A stretch of DNA of 64,000 nucleotides from contig NZ_JADPFC010000001.1 of assembly GCF_015668195.1 (NCBI RefSeq), positions 496,001-560,000 on the forward strand. Reading direction: 5' to 3'. A model generated the notes under the pieces. It did no database searches, was not told the origin of the DNA, and saw only the letters and a list, made by a program, of their open reading frames with translations. The stretch is from Romboutsia_C sp015668195 (GTDB taxonomy: Bacteria > Bacillota > Clostridia > Peptostreptococcales > Peptostreptococcaceae). This document shows positions 41,890 through 51,211 of the stretch, piece after piece. Position 1 is the stretch's first letter; each line of letters starts with the position of its first letter. Position numbers and translations under genes: made by a program.

Positions 41890-42896
41890 GTTTAAAAGAT
41901 TACTTAAAAAGTAAATTAGGAACAATATTATTAAATACTATAACCTTAACAACTTTATCTACTTTTCTTTTAAGTGTAGGTAATGAGTTTGAAGTTATAA
42001 TGACAATAGGAATTACATGGATTACTGTTTTATTTATATACATTATGTATGAATATAAAAAAAGAAAATCTTATTTTGAAATTATAGAAAAATGTGTATC
42101 AAATATAGATAAAAAATATTTAATAAGTGAAGTATTAGAAGTTCCACCATTTGTGGAATCAATACCTTATTATTATTTATTAAAAAAATCAAGTAAATCA
42201 ATGAGAGAAGAAATAAATAAAGAAAAATCTAGACTTAAAGATTATAAAGAGTACATAGAGCAATGGATTCATGAAGTAAAAACGCCTATATCACTTATAA
42301 AATTAATAGAAGAAAACAACAGAACGACAAAATCATCAGCAGTGCTTATGCAGTTAGAAGAAATAGATAGATATGTGGAACAAGCTTTATTTTATGCAAG
42401 AAGTGAAGATGTAGATAAAGATTACCTTATAAAAGAAATAAGCTTAAAAAATTGTGTAAACAGTGCAATTACAAGAAATAAACAAGGATTTATTTTAAAT
42501 AATATAGACATTGAAATAGATAATATAGATAAAACAGTATATTCTGATAGCAAATGGCTTGAATTTATTTTAAATCAGATAATAGTAAATGCTATAAAAT
42601 ATACAAATGATAAAGAGCCAAAGGTAAAGGTATATGCAGTTGATATAAAAAATGGAATTAAATTGATTGTTGAGGATAATGGAATTGGTATACCAAAAGA
42701 TGAAATAGATAGAGTATTTGAAAAAGGGTTTACAGGAAATATAGGAAGAGTAAATAGTAAATCTACGGGTATGGGGCTATATTTATGTAAAAAATTATGT
42801 GATAAATTAGGGCTATTAATAAATATAGAATCAGAAATTAATAATTATACAAAGGTAATAATAACTTTTCCTAAGGGAAGTTTTTGCAAATTTTAG
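41886..42896 (+). CDS. Intramembrane-sensing histidine kinase (BceS-like)
   Basis: 336 residues. Two N-terminal helices with almost no outer loop (about 15-55), so it cannot sense directly and should sense through the BceAB transporter. H-box EQWIHEVKTPISLIKL, N-box NQIIVNAIKYT, G1 VEDNGIGIP, and GMGLYLCKKL are intact. Known relatives respond to bacitracin, nisin or other peptide antibiotics. Confidence 0.93.
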   Translation: MSLKDYLKSKLGTILLNTITLTTLSTFLLSVGNEFEVIMTIGITWITVLFIYIMYEYKKRKSYFEIIEKCVSNIDKKYLISEVLEVPPFVESIPYYYLLKKSSKSMREEINKEKSRLKDYKEYIEQWIHEVKTPISLIKLIEENNRTTKSSAVLMQLEEIDRYVEQALFYARSEDVDKDYLIKEISLKNCVNSAITRNKQGFILNNIDIEIDNIDKTVYSDSKWLEFILNQIIVNAIKYTNDKEPKVKVYAVDIKNGIKLIVEDNGIGIPKDEIDRVFEKGFTGNIGRVNSKSTGMGLYLCKKLCDKLGLLINIESEINNYTKVIITFPKGSFCKF

Positions 42897-42989
42897 TTAT
42901 AGTAATGTTACAACAATGTCACCTAAAAGTAATATTAAATCGAATCTAGTATGTGGAATATAAGTTAAAATATCATTGGGGTGATAATA

Positions 42990-43757
42990 ATGGATGAAAT
43001 ATTAAAAATAAATAAAATTGAAAAATATTATGGTAACAAAGGAAATATAGTTAAAGCAGTTGACGATATAAGCTTTAGCGTGAAAAAAGGCGAGTTTGTA
43101 GGAGTAATGGGACCATCTGGTTCAGGAAAGACAACATTATTAAATATGATAGCTACTATTGATGATGTTAGTTCAGGAAACATTTATTTAGATGGAAAAG
43201 ATTTAACTGAAATAAATCCAAAAAATATAGCAAAGTTTAGAAGAGAAAACTTAGGATTTATATTTCAAGATTTTAACTTACTAGACACATTAACTATTCA
43301 TGAAAATATAGCATTAGCACTTACTATAAATAAAACTAAAAAAAGTGAAATAGATGATAAAGTGTTAAATGTATCAAGAGAACTTGGAATAGAAGATTTA
43401 CTTTCAAAATATCCTTATGAAGTATCAGGAGGACAAAAACAAAGAACTGCTTGTGCAAGAGCATTAGTAACAAATCCAAAACTTATATTAGCTGATGAGC
43501 CAACAGGTGCCCTTGATTCTAAATCAGCTCAAATGTTAATAGAGATGATGTCAAATTTAAATAAAGATTTAGAGGCAACTATATTAATGGTAACTCATGA
43601 TTCATTTACAGCTAGTTATTGTGATAGGGTATTATTTATTAAAGACGGTAAGATATTTACAGAGTTAGTAAGAGGTGAAAATACACGTAGACAGTTTTTT
43701 AATAAAATACTAGATGTAGTTGCATTATTAGGTGGTGATGTAAGAGATGTACGTTAA
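42990..43757 (+). CDS. ABC transporter ATP-binding protein (BceA-like)
   Basis: About 255 residues. Walker A GPSGSGKTT, Q-loop FIFQDFNLLD, signature VSGGQKQR, Walker B LILADEPTGALD, all standard for the MacB/LolD/BceA group. GTG at 42981 is in frame, but GGGGTGA is the ribosome site and places the start at the ATG at 42990. Its 3' end overlaps the permease by 11 bases. Confidence 0.93.
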   Translation: MDEILKINKIEKYYGNKGNIVKAVDDISFSVKKGEFVGVMGPSGSGKTTLLNMIATIDDVSSGNIYLDGKDLTEINPKNIAKFRRENLGFIFQDFNLLDTLTIHENIALALTINKTKKSEIDDKVLNVSRELGIEDLLSKYPYEVSGGQKQRTACARALVTNPKLILADEPTGALDSKSAQMLIEMMSNLNKDLEATILMVTHDSFTASYCDRVLFIKDGKIFTELVRGENTRRQFFNKILDVVALLGGDVRDVR

Positions 43758-45816
43758 ATTAGCCAAAAGTAATGCAAAAAAATCTATTAAAGATTATTTA
43801 ATTTATTTTATAACTATAACAATATGCGTAAGTTTGTTTTATGCAATTACATCACTTTCTAGTTCTAGTTATGAACTAATTACAGAAAAATCTTATAACT
43901 TTAGAAATTTAAAATTAATATTACAATACTCAACTTATATAATAACAGCAATTCTTATTTTACTTGTATCTTATGTAAATAAATATATGATAAGAAGACG
44001 TCAAAGAGAATTTGCCACATATATATTACTTGGAGCAGAACAAAAAAATGTTGCACTTATGTTTTTTAGTGAAACACTTGTAATTGGAATTTTGGCTATA
44101 ATAGCAGGAATATTTGTAGGAACTTTATTTTCTCAAGTAATTACAGCCATAGTTTTAATAAGTGCAAAACAAGAAGTAGTATTTACCTTTAAATTGTATA
44201 TTGATACAGTGATAATTACATTTATATTCTTTGTATCTATGTTTTGTTTAATAGGATTATATAATATAGTAGTTTTAAGAAAAATAAAACTTATAGATAT
44301 GTTAAATGCACATAAACAAGTAGAGTTTCAATTTAAAAGAAGCGCTAAGGTGTATAGTGTAGTATTTGCATTATCAATAATTTTATATATTATATGTGGT
44401 TTTTGTACTTATAAAATAATAAATAGTAAAATAGATTATAGTATAGAATCAATGATATGTATAGCCATATCACTTTTTACATTTATAATGGGGACTTATG
44501 CACTGTTTTACTCTATTGCTTATATACTAATATACATAAAAAATAAGTGTATTAATTTTAAATATGAAAAAACTAATTTATTTTTAATAGGATCAATAGT
44601 ATCTAAAATAAAAACAGCACCCATATTAATGGCTACTATATCTATGACATTTTTAGGAGCTATGATAAGTTTTATAATTACACTTGTAATGGCACAGTGG
44701 GCAATGGGATATTTACATATGAGAGTTCCATATGATATAGATATAAGAAATTATTATCACTATAGTTTTTTAAAAGAATCTAATATAAGTAATATTAAAG
44801 AATTACCTAAATTAGATTATAGCGAAGTGATAGAGTATTTAAATGATAAGGGCTATGATATAGATAGTTACTGCCAAGTAGAAAAATACTTTATAAATAA
44901 AGATGATTTTTATAATATAGATAAAAATAATGAGGCAACTGTAGCTATAAGATTAAGTGATTTTAATAAACTAAGAAGTATGTTAGGATATGAAAAAATA
45001 GAGCTTAAAAATAATGAATTTACTACACAATGGTACAGTACCATTAATGATGAAGAAATAAACAATTATATAAAAGAAAACTCTCATTTGAATATTAATG
45101 GAAAAACTTTTAATATTAGTAAAAACTCAAATTATAAGGAATCTATTGGAGAAGGCTTTTATAGCCCTTATATAGACAATATTATAATACTACCAGATAA
45201 AGTATGCGATAATCTCACTTTAGCAGAAACAAACTTTGTAGCTAATATTAACGATGAAATGAGTTATGAAGAAGCTAATGATTTCCAATATAATTATGTT
45301 AGGGATTGGTTTAGAAAAAATAATGAGGAATTTGTAAAAAAGTATAGTAAAGAACATGATGTAACATTTAGTGTAATTAATACAAGAATAAAATCATCAG
45401 AAACTAATACTATTTTAAATATGACTTTAGCTATGAGGATTCTTGGAATATATTTAGGAGTAGTACTTCTTATGATAAGTTTGACTATTTTATCACTTAG
45501 CCAACTTTCTGAATCTATTGAGCATAAGGATAGATTTAGTGTACTTAGAAGATTAGGAGTTGAGGATAAAGAGATAAATAAGATTATTTTAAAGCAAATT
45601 TCAATATATTTTATAGTTCCTATAGCTATAGCAATGGTTGGGGCTATAATCTTTATATATAATTATTATATATATTATAAGGATGTAATTACGACTTATG
45701 TTGGTGATACCACATTTATCTTGAGTATAATTGTTGGAGTTGTTTTAATGATAGGAGTTTATATATGTTACTTTGTAGGAACATATTATACTTTTAAGAG
45801 AAATATTAATAATTAA
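43747..45816 (+). CDS. ABC transporter permease (BceB-like, FtsX fold)
   Basis: 689 residues. Ten helices as expected: two, then clusters, with a large outer domain between helices 7 and 8 (about residues 320-560, starting QWAMGYLHMRVPYDIDIRN). Conserved RRRQREFATYILLGAEQKN after helix 2 is the FtsX coupling motif. With BceA it removes cell-wall-active peptides from their lipid targets and signals to the kinase. Confidence 0.93.
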   Translation: MYVKLAKSNAKKSIKDYLIYFITITICVSLFYAITSLSSSSYELITEKSYNFRNLKLILQYSTYIITAILILLVSYVNKYMIRRRQREFATYILLGAEQKNVALMFFSETLVIGILAIIAGIFVGTLFSQVITAIVLISAKQEVVFTFKLYIDTVIITFIFFVSMFCLIGLYNIVVLRKIKLIDMLNAHKQVEFQFKRSAKVYSVVFALSIILYIICGFCTYKIINSKIDYSIESMICIAISLFTFIMGTYALFYSIAYILIYIKNKCINFKYEKTNLFLIGSIVSKIKTAPILMATISMTFLGAMISFIITLVMAQWAMGYLHMRVPYDIDIRNYYHYSFLKESNISNIKELPKLDYSEVIEYLNDKGYDIDSYCQVEKYFINKDDFYNIDKNNEATVAIRLSDFNKLRSMLGYEKIELKNNEFTTQWYSTINDEEINNYIKENSHLNINGKTFNISKNSNYKESIGEGFYSPYIDNIIILPDKVCDNLTLAETNFVANINDEMSYEEANDFQYNYVRDWFRKNNEEFVKKYSKEHDVTFSVINTRIKSSETNTILNMTLAMRILGIYLGVVLLMISLTILSLSQLSESIEHKDRFSVLRRLGVEDKEINKIILKQISIYFIVPIAIAMVGAIIFIYNYYIYYKDVITTYVGDTTFILSIIVGVVLMIGVYICYFVGTYYTFKRNINN

Positions 45817-45886
45817 TTTAATCTACATTAATGTTATTTAAATAAAGGGGATATGTTAGTACAAAAGGTATTGGTTATGCTATTTA

Positions 45887-46120
45887 AAGTAGGATTATTT
45901 AAGATGAGTAAGAACTATTTGGTAAGTATTAAGGACAAGGGATTAAATTATAGGATATATGGATAAGGAGGAACGAATCGTTCCTCCTTTTAATTTTGTA
46001 TAAAATATAGGTATTTAGAAATTGAAATTTACCAAGTTAATTTTTATGAGAATTTTATAGGTTTTAGGCATTTAAAGGGTTTTAGGTATGTTGGTAGCAT
46101 TTTTGGTAAAAATCAATTTT
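45887..46120 (+). repeat. Family B repeat, copy 3
   Basis: GTAGGATTATTTAAG, ORF 45904-45966 (MSKNYLVSIKDKGLNYRIYG), hairpin 45965-45990 with T tail, then AATTTACCAAGTTAATTTTTATGAGAATTT and GGTTTTAGG. Lies between the BceB gene and map. Confidence 0.8.
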
Positions 46121-46221
46121 GAAATACTATTGTAGAAAGTAATATGATAATATTTAATGTAAGTAAGATTATATAAAGTAGTATAATCTTACTAATAAGC
46201 AATATATAAGGAGATAAGTTA

Positions 46222-47091
46222 ATGAAATTAAATAGAAATGATGAATGTTGGTGTGGGAGTAAAGTTAAATATAAAAAATGTCATATGCAATTTGATGAAA
46301 AATTAAATAAACTAAAAGAAATGGGATATGAAGTTCCATCGCATAAAATTATAAAAACTAAAGAGCAAATAGAGAAAATAAAAGAAAGTGCAAAAATAAA
46401 CGATGCTGTACTAGATGAAGTAGCAAAGCAAATAAAAGTAGGTATGACTACTGAAGATATAAATAAAATAGTACATGAGTTTACAATAGCTCAAGGGGCA
46501 GTGCCAGCACCTCTTAATTATGGTGGATTTCCCAAAAGTGTATGTACTTCAATAAATGATGAAATATGCCATGGAATACCTAGTGAAGATATAGTTCTTA
46601 AAGATGGAGATATAATAAACGTAGATGTTTCAACTATATATAATGGTTATTACTCTGATGCATCTAGAATGTTTATGATAGGAAATGTTAGTGAAGAAGC
46701 GAAGAGATTAGTAGAAGTAACTAAAGAATGTTTATATAAGGGAATAGAAGCTGTTAAGCCATGGGGACACTTAGGTGATGTTGGTTATGCAATACAACAA
46801 CATGCACAGGCTAATGGATATTCAGTAGTTGAAGATTTTGGAGGCCATGGAATAGGGCTACAGTTCCATGAAGATCCTTTTGTTTATCATTATGGAAATG
46901 CTAATGAAGGAATGATTTTAGTTCCGGGTATGGTATTTACTATAGAGCCTATGATTAACCAAGGAACATGTGATTTATACATTGATGCAGAAAATGAATG
47001 GACTTCATATACCGAAGATGGAAAATTATCTGCTCAATGGGAGCATATGGTTTTAGTTACTGAAGATGGAATTGAAATTTTAGCTAAGTAA
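46222..47091 (+). CDS. map: Methionine aminopeptidase with N-terminal SEC-C motif
   Basis: 289 residues. An N-terminal zinc-binding SEC-C motif (CWCGSKVKYKKCHMQF) precedes the type I catalytic domain. Metal-site segments INVDVSTIYNGYYSDASRMF, GGHGIGLQFHEDP, VFTIEPMI and the final WEHMVLV are intact. Removes the initiator Met from nascent proteins. The SEC-C extension is typical of a second, clostridial Map form. AAGGAGA ribosome site. Confidence 0.95.
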   Translation: MKLNRNDECWCGSKVKYKKCHMQFDEKLNKLKEMGYEVPSHKIIKTKEQIEKIKESAKINDAVLDEVAKQIKVGMTTEDINKIVHEFTIAQGAVPAPLNYGGFPKSVCTSINDEICHGIPSEDIVLKDGDIINVDVSTIYNGYYSDASRMFMIGNVSEEAKRLVEVTKECLYKGIEAVKPWGHLGDVGYAIQQHAQANGYSVVEDFGGHGIGLQFHEDPFVYHYGNANEGMILVPGMVFTIEPMINQGTCDLYIDAENEWTSYTEDGKLSAQWEHMVLVTEDGIEILAK

Positions 47092-47159
47092 TTTGAAAAA
47101 ATGATATTAAGACAAATACATTAGAAATAGATTAAACACTTACATAGAGCATTTTGACT

Positions 47160-47375
47160 TTATTGTGATTATTTAAGATGAGCAAGGACTATTTGGTGAG
47201 TTTTAAGGGTAAGATATTAAACTATAGGATATATGGATAAGGAGGAACGAATCGTTCCTCTTTGTTTATGCGGTAAAATATGAATTGTTAGAAATTAGAA
47301 TTTGCCAAGATGATTTTTATGGGGATTTCATAGGTTTTAGATATGTTGGTAGTATTTTTAGTTGGTAAATTTATA
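47160..47375 (+). repeat. Family B repeat, copy 4
   Basis: GATTATTTAAG, ORF 47178-47240 (MSKDYLVSFKGKILNYRIYG), hairpin 47239-47264, then AATTTGCCAAGATGATTTTTATG and TTGGTAGTATTTTTAGT. Lies between map and the nitroreductase gene. Confidence 0.8.
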
Positions 47376-47483
47376 TGATAATAGAGATATTAAAGATTTA
47401 ATGGTAAACAAATTCTTTACCAATGAACATAAAAAATATCTGAATGTTATAATAGTTTAAACTAATAAACGAAGGGCAGATGA

Positions 47484-48266
47484 ATGCATATGAAATACCA
47501 ACATATAATTGAAGTTAATAAAGATCTTTGTATTGGATGTGGACTTTGTAAAAATGATTGTCCAGTAAATAATATAATTATAGAAAATAAAAAATCAGTA
47601 ATTAAAAATCAAGACTGTCTAATGTGCGGTCATTGTGCAGCGATCTGTCCAAAAGAAGCTATTACACTGACAGGATTTGATGAGCCGCCAATAGAACTTA
47701 CAAATAAGCCAAACTTAGACCCAGACGAATTACTAATGGCAATTAAAGCTAGAAGAAGCATTCGTAAATTCAAAAATAAAGAAGTTTCGTCAGAAATTGT
47801 AAAGCAAATTATTGAGGCAGGTAGATATACACCTAGTGCTAAAAATTCACAAGATGTATCATATATTGTTTTAGGTGAGAATAAAGGAAAATATGAAGAA
47901 GTTGCAGTGAAACTTTTTAGAAGAATAAAGCCAATTGCAAGCCTTTGGATGAAAGATGCAAAAGAAGTTACAATTGATGACAACTTCTTTTTCAAGAAGG
48001 CTCCTACAGTAATACTGGTAGTATCAAAAAATGAGACTAATGGTTCACTTGCAGCATCAAATATGTCACTAATGGCAGAGTCTTTCGGACTAGGTGTATT
48101 ATATAGTGGATTTTTCTCAGATGTAGTAAAGTACTCACCAAAATTAAGAAAACTTTTAAATCTAAAATCTAAGGAACATGTAGTTGCAACCCTAGTAATT
48201 GGATACCCAGATGTTAAATATAGACGTACTACACAAAAAGAGGCAGCGAATGTTAGATATTTATAA
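47484..48266 (+). CDS. Ferredoxin-nitroreductase fusion
   Basis: 260 residues. Two 4Fe-4S motifs at the N-terminus (CIGCGLCKNDCP and CLMCGHCAAICP), then a nitroreductase domain: MAIKARRSIRKFKNKEVS with FMN-binding arginines, YTPSAKNSQ, and SLMAESFGLGVLYSG. The clusters probably feed electrons to FMN. Cytosolic reductase of unknown substrate. In operon with an ArsR regulator 15 bp downstream. Confidence 0.92.
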   Translation: MHMKYQHIIEVNKDLCIGCGLCKNDCPVNNIIIENKKSVIKNQDCLMCGHCAAICPKEAITLTGFDEPPIELTNKPNLDPDELLMAIKARRSIRKFKNKEVSSEIVKQIIEAGRYTPSAKNSQDVSYIVLGENKGKYEEVAVKLFRRIKPIASLWMKDAKEVTIDDNFFFKKAPTVILVVSKNETNGSLAASNMSLMAESFGLGVLYSGFFSDVVKYSPKLRKLLNLKSKEHVVATLVIGYPDVKYRRTTQKEAANVRYL

Positions 48267-48281
48267 GCGATGGAGGATTTT

Positions 48282-48647
48282 ATGGAAAAAGAATGTCAGC
48301 AGAGAATACAAGAAATAACATCTAAATTTAAAGGATGTCGTAAAGCTATTTCAGCTATGGGTGATGAAACTAGACAGTTGATTTTAATTACGCTTTTAGA
48401 GAGTGACTTTAATGGTATACGAGTGGGAGAAATTACAGAAAAAACACATCTTTCTCGTCCTGCTGTATCTCATCATCTTAAAATATTAAAAGAAGCAGAA
48501 ATTGTTAATGTACGTAGAGAAGGAACGAAAAACTATTATTATCTTGATTCAAAACAATCACAATGGAAATCACTAACAGAACTAATAAACCTTATATTTA
48601 TTGGAATACAACATATTGGTGAAAATGATGTAAGAAAAGGTGAGTAA
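48282..48647 (+). CDS. ArsR-family regulator
   Basis: About 121 residues: MGDETRQLILITLLES, VGEITEKTHLSRPAVSHHLKILKEAEIVNVRREGTKNYYYLD is a full ArsR winged helix. The ArsR metal-site cysteines (ELCVCDL type) are absent, so metal sensing by that site is unlikely. An ATG at 48270 overlaps the GGAGG; the ATG at 48282 is better. Probably controls the nitroreductase operon. Confidence 0.88.
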   Translation: MEKECQQRIQEITSKFKGCRKAISAMGDETRQLILITLLESDFNGIRVGEITEKTHLSRPAVSHHLKILKEAEIVNVRREGTKNYYYLDSKQSQWKSLTELINLIFIGIQHIGENDVRKGE

Positions 48648-48660
48648 ACCAAAGTGATTT

Positions 48661-48698
48661 AGCAAAAAACCAGTAAAATTAACTTTACTGGTTTTTAT
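48661..48698 (+). terminator. Rho-independent terminator
   Basis: AAAACCAGTAAA / TTTACTGGTTTTT stem. Confidence 0.85.
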
Positions 48699-48722
48699 AA
48701 TGGTTTAAACGATAAAAATGTA

Positions 48723-49472
48723 TTATTCTAAATAGTACCTTTCTTTATTTTGAGTATTATTTTTATACTCAATAGCCTTAGTAGGGCAACCACAAATACA
48801 TGCCATACAATGAGTACATTTATTTCCCCAAACTGGCTTTTGATTTTTTAAATTAATATTATTTAGAGGACATAGTTCTACACATTTTCCACAGCCAATG
48901 CATTTATCAGTATAATGAAATCCTTTGGCATGAACAAATATCTTATAAAAAGCCACATTTGTTATACCACTTTTAATTGTACCGCCTAAGCCACTAGGGG
49001 TAATGGTTTTAAATTCATTTTCATTATTTATATCAGAAATAATTTTATATATTTGTTTATCTGCTTCTTTAATAATTTGTTTTGATGTTTCTTTATCTGG
49101 TGCAGAAAATAAAGCTATATAATTTTCTGGCATTTTAATTTCTGTCATACCTTTTAGTTGCCATTCTTTATATTTACATAGCCTTTGAATATAATTTATA
49201 GCTTTTGCTGTATCTCCTCCACAAGTCATTACAAAGTAAACTTTGTTATTTCCTAAAAATTTTGTTTTTTTTATAAAATCAGTAACCACTATTGGCAATC
49301 TCCATGCATAAGTAGGACATACGAATATGAATGGTTTATTTGTTGATATTAATTCATCTGTTTTTTCTTCTTTTATAAGTTGATTTAATGATATTAGTTC
49401 ATCATTTAATTCTTGTGCAATTTTGCGAGCTACATATCTGCTATTACCAGTACCGCTAAAATATAAAATCAT
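48723..49472 (-). CDS. EFR1-family flavodoxin-ferredoxin
   Basis: 249 residues. Flavodoxin-like N-terminus (YFSGTGNSRYVA, CPTYAWRLP) and two 4Fe-4S motifs at the C-terminus (CIGCGKCVELCP, CTHCMACICGCP). Members of this family carry electrons between flavin and Fe-S centres. ATG at 49472 behind GGGAGA. Monocistronic. Confidence 0.93.
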   Translation of the reverse strand: MILYFSGTGNSRYVARKIAQELNDELISLNQLIKEEKTDELISTNKPFIFVCPTYAWRLPIVVTDFIKKTKFLGNNKVYFVMTCGGDTAKAINYIQRLCKYKEWQLKGMTEIKMPENYIALFSAPDKETSKQIIKEADKQIYKIISDINNENEFKTITPSGLGGTIKSGITNVAFYKIFVHAKGFHYTDKCIGCGKCVELCPLNNINLKNQKPVWGNKCTHCMACICGCPTKAIEYKNNTQNKERYYLE

Positions 49473-50042
49473 AATTATATCTCCCTAACTATTTTTATTT
49501 TAACTCTTAATCCTTTTGTTCTAATAAAGTAATTTATGGATATATTGGATTATAATAAATATAAAATTTACTAGTTAAAAAAATTATAGCACATTAATAT
49601 TTTTTATATTTATTGGTAAAGGATTTGATTACCATTAAAATCTACAAAAAAGCATATTGGCTAAAAGTCAATATGCTTTTTCTTATTGTTTAATTTAATT
49701 TATTATATAAAAGAGTAGACAAACTCAAAAGAAATATTAGTTGGAAGAATTATCAAATAATTCTAATATAGAGTTATAATACCCTAGAAAAGATATGTAT
49801 TTTAAATACAAGAAGAAAATAAATCTATAGAAACTATTGTATAATAGTAATGCTACAAAATGAGTAGATAAAAGATTGTTATAGTAACTAAAAATGTATA
49901 CTAATAAAAAATAAAAAATACAAATTTAAGATAAAAAATATATAATAGTATCTATTATTATATATATGTGTTATAATAAATATTGTAGAGATACAAAAGC
50001 AAGTCAAGAATATCTTGATGCAGGTTCAATAGGAGAAGTTAT
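49473..50042. other. Intergenic region with family C element and csp leader
   Basis: Holds a family C element (49612-49685). Upstream of the cold-shock gene, 49960-50042 gives a long AT-rich leader with AAGTCAAGAATATCTTGATG, a small inverted repeat (CAAGA/TCTTG). Long structured leaders are known to regulate csp genes. No ORF is supported. Confidence 0.5.
49612..49685 (+). ncRNA. Family C element, copy 3
   Basis: TTACCATTAAAATCTACAAAAAA then GCATATTGGCT / AGTCAATATGC hairpin and TTTTT. There is no plus-strand gene upstream, so it cannot simply terminate a coding transcript. Confidence 0.5.
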
Positions 50043-50243
50043 ATGAATAACGGAATAGTAAAATGGTTTAATAATGAAAAAGGTTTTGGATTTATATCAG
50101 TTGAAGGTGGAGATGATGTTTTTGCTCATTTTTCGGCTATACAATCAGATGGATTCAAATCATTAGAAGAAGGTCAAAAAGTAAGCTTTAATATAGTTAA
50201 AGGGGCTAGAGGTCCTCAAGCAGAAAACATAACTATATTATAA
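50043..50243 (+). CDS. Cold-shock protein
   Basis: 66 residues, single OB-fold. RNP1 KGFGFI and RNP2 DVFAHF are intact, and NNGIVKWFNNEKG is the classic start. RNA chaperone binding single-stranded RNA/DNA. Own terminator at 50258-50290. Confidence 0.97.
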   Translation: MNNGIVKWFNNEKGFGFISVEGGDDVFAHFSAIQSDGFKSLEEGQKVSFNIVKGARGPQAENITIL

Positions 50244-50257
50244 TATATACATTGTTA

Positions 50258-50290
50258 TTAGAAAGATTCCTTAGTGGGGTCTTTTTTATA
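50258..50290 (+). terminator. Rho-independent terminator
   Basis: AAAGATTCC / GGGGTCTTT (two G-U pairs) then T run. Confidence 0.75.
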
Positions 50291-50490
50291 TTTATAACAG
50301 TATAAAGAGTTGAATATAATATTAATAATAATATTTAATATAGAAAATAATTTAAACTTAAAATCTACATTACTAGTAAACTTTAAATAAAATACTATAT
50401 TAGTATACAGTACAGCTTTATAAAGATAAATCTAGTTAAATAGGCTAAGTTTTATTTTCATATATAAAATAAAAGAGGAGAGATAAAAGC

Positions 50491-50994
50491 ATGTACAAAA
50501 TTGGAGAATTTATTATTTATAGTAATTCTGGATTATGTGAAGTAGAGGATATAGGTCCACTTAATATTTCAGGTATTAACAATAAAAAGGATTATTACAC
50601 TCTAAAACCAATATATGAAAATGGAAAAATATTCACACCAATAGATACAGATGTATTTATGAGAGCAATTTCTACGTATGAAGAAGTTCAACAATTAATA
50701 GAGGGTATTTCTTACATGGAAGAAATGGACTGTAATGAGAAAAATGTAAATTTATTGCAGTCTAAATATAAACGCTTTATTAAAAACTATGAGTGTGTAG
50801 ATTTATTAGCTGTAATATTAGGTGTTTATAAGAAGAAATATAATGGAAAAAAACTAGGTCAAGTAGATGAAAAGTTTATGAAATTAGCTCAAGGATTAAT
50901 TAATGATGAATTTTCAATTGCCTTAGGAATATCTAGAGAAGAAGTAGAAAAATATATTAAAGAAAAAGTTAGAGATAGACAATACAATAACTAA
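50491..50994 (+). CDS. CarD-like RNA polymerase-interacting protein
   Basis: 167 residues. The N-terminal Tudor-like CarD/TRCF-RID domain (FIIYSNSGLCEVEDIG, DYYTLKPIYENGKIFTPID) should bind the RNA polymerase beta subunit; the helical C-terminus contacts promoter DNA. Influences open-complex stability in other bacteria. GAGGAGAG ribosome site. A family C element follows at 51055. Confidence 0.9.
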   Translation: MYKIGEFIIYSNSGLCEVEDIGPLNISGINNKKDYYTLKPIYENGKIFTPIDTDVFMRAISTYEEVQQLIEGISYMEEMDCNEKNVNLLQSKYKRFIKNYECVDLLAVILGVYKKKYNGKKLGQVDEKFMKLAQGLINDEFSIALGISREEVEKYIKEKVRDRQYNN

Positions 50995-51054
50995 AAATAT
51001 AACTATTAATATTTATATAGATATATATACTAGAATATTATCTTTAATAATACA

Positions 51055-51135
51055 ATTGTGGATTTGATTGTTGAGAATCGTCTCCACTATTGAAATCCAC
51101 GAAAATACATTGACAATTTTGTCAATGTATTTTTG
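51055..51135 (+). ncRNA. Family C element, copy 4 (best-paired)
   Basis: GTGGATTT (51059-51066) pairs perfectly with AAATCCAC (51091-51098), enclosing GAATCGTCTCCACTATTG; then ACATTGAC / GTCAATGT terminator stem and TATTTTTG. Clearest two-hairpin form of the family. Confidence 0.6.
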
Positions 51136-51211
51136 TTTTAGTATATAAAGATTTTAATAAAAATAGTATAATTAATTTTAAGGGCATTTATTACAAATAG
51201 GGGGAAGTAAC

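Noticed and set aside
45964..45990. GGAGGAAC/GTTCCTCC repeats as CRISPR repeats
   Set aside because: Copies are kilobases apart, not regularly spaced, and there are no cas genes; they are palindromic hairpins tied to family B.
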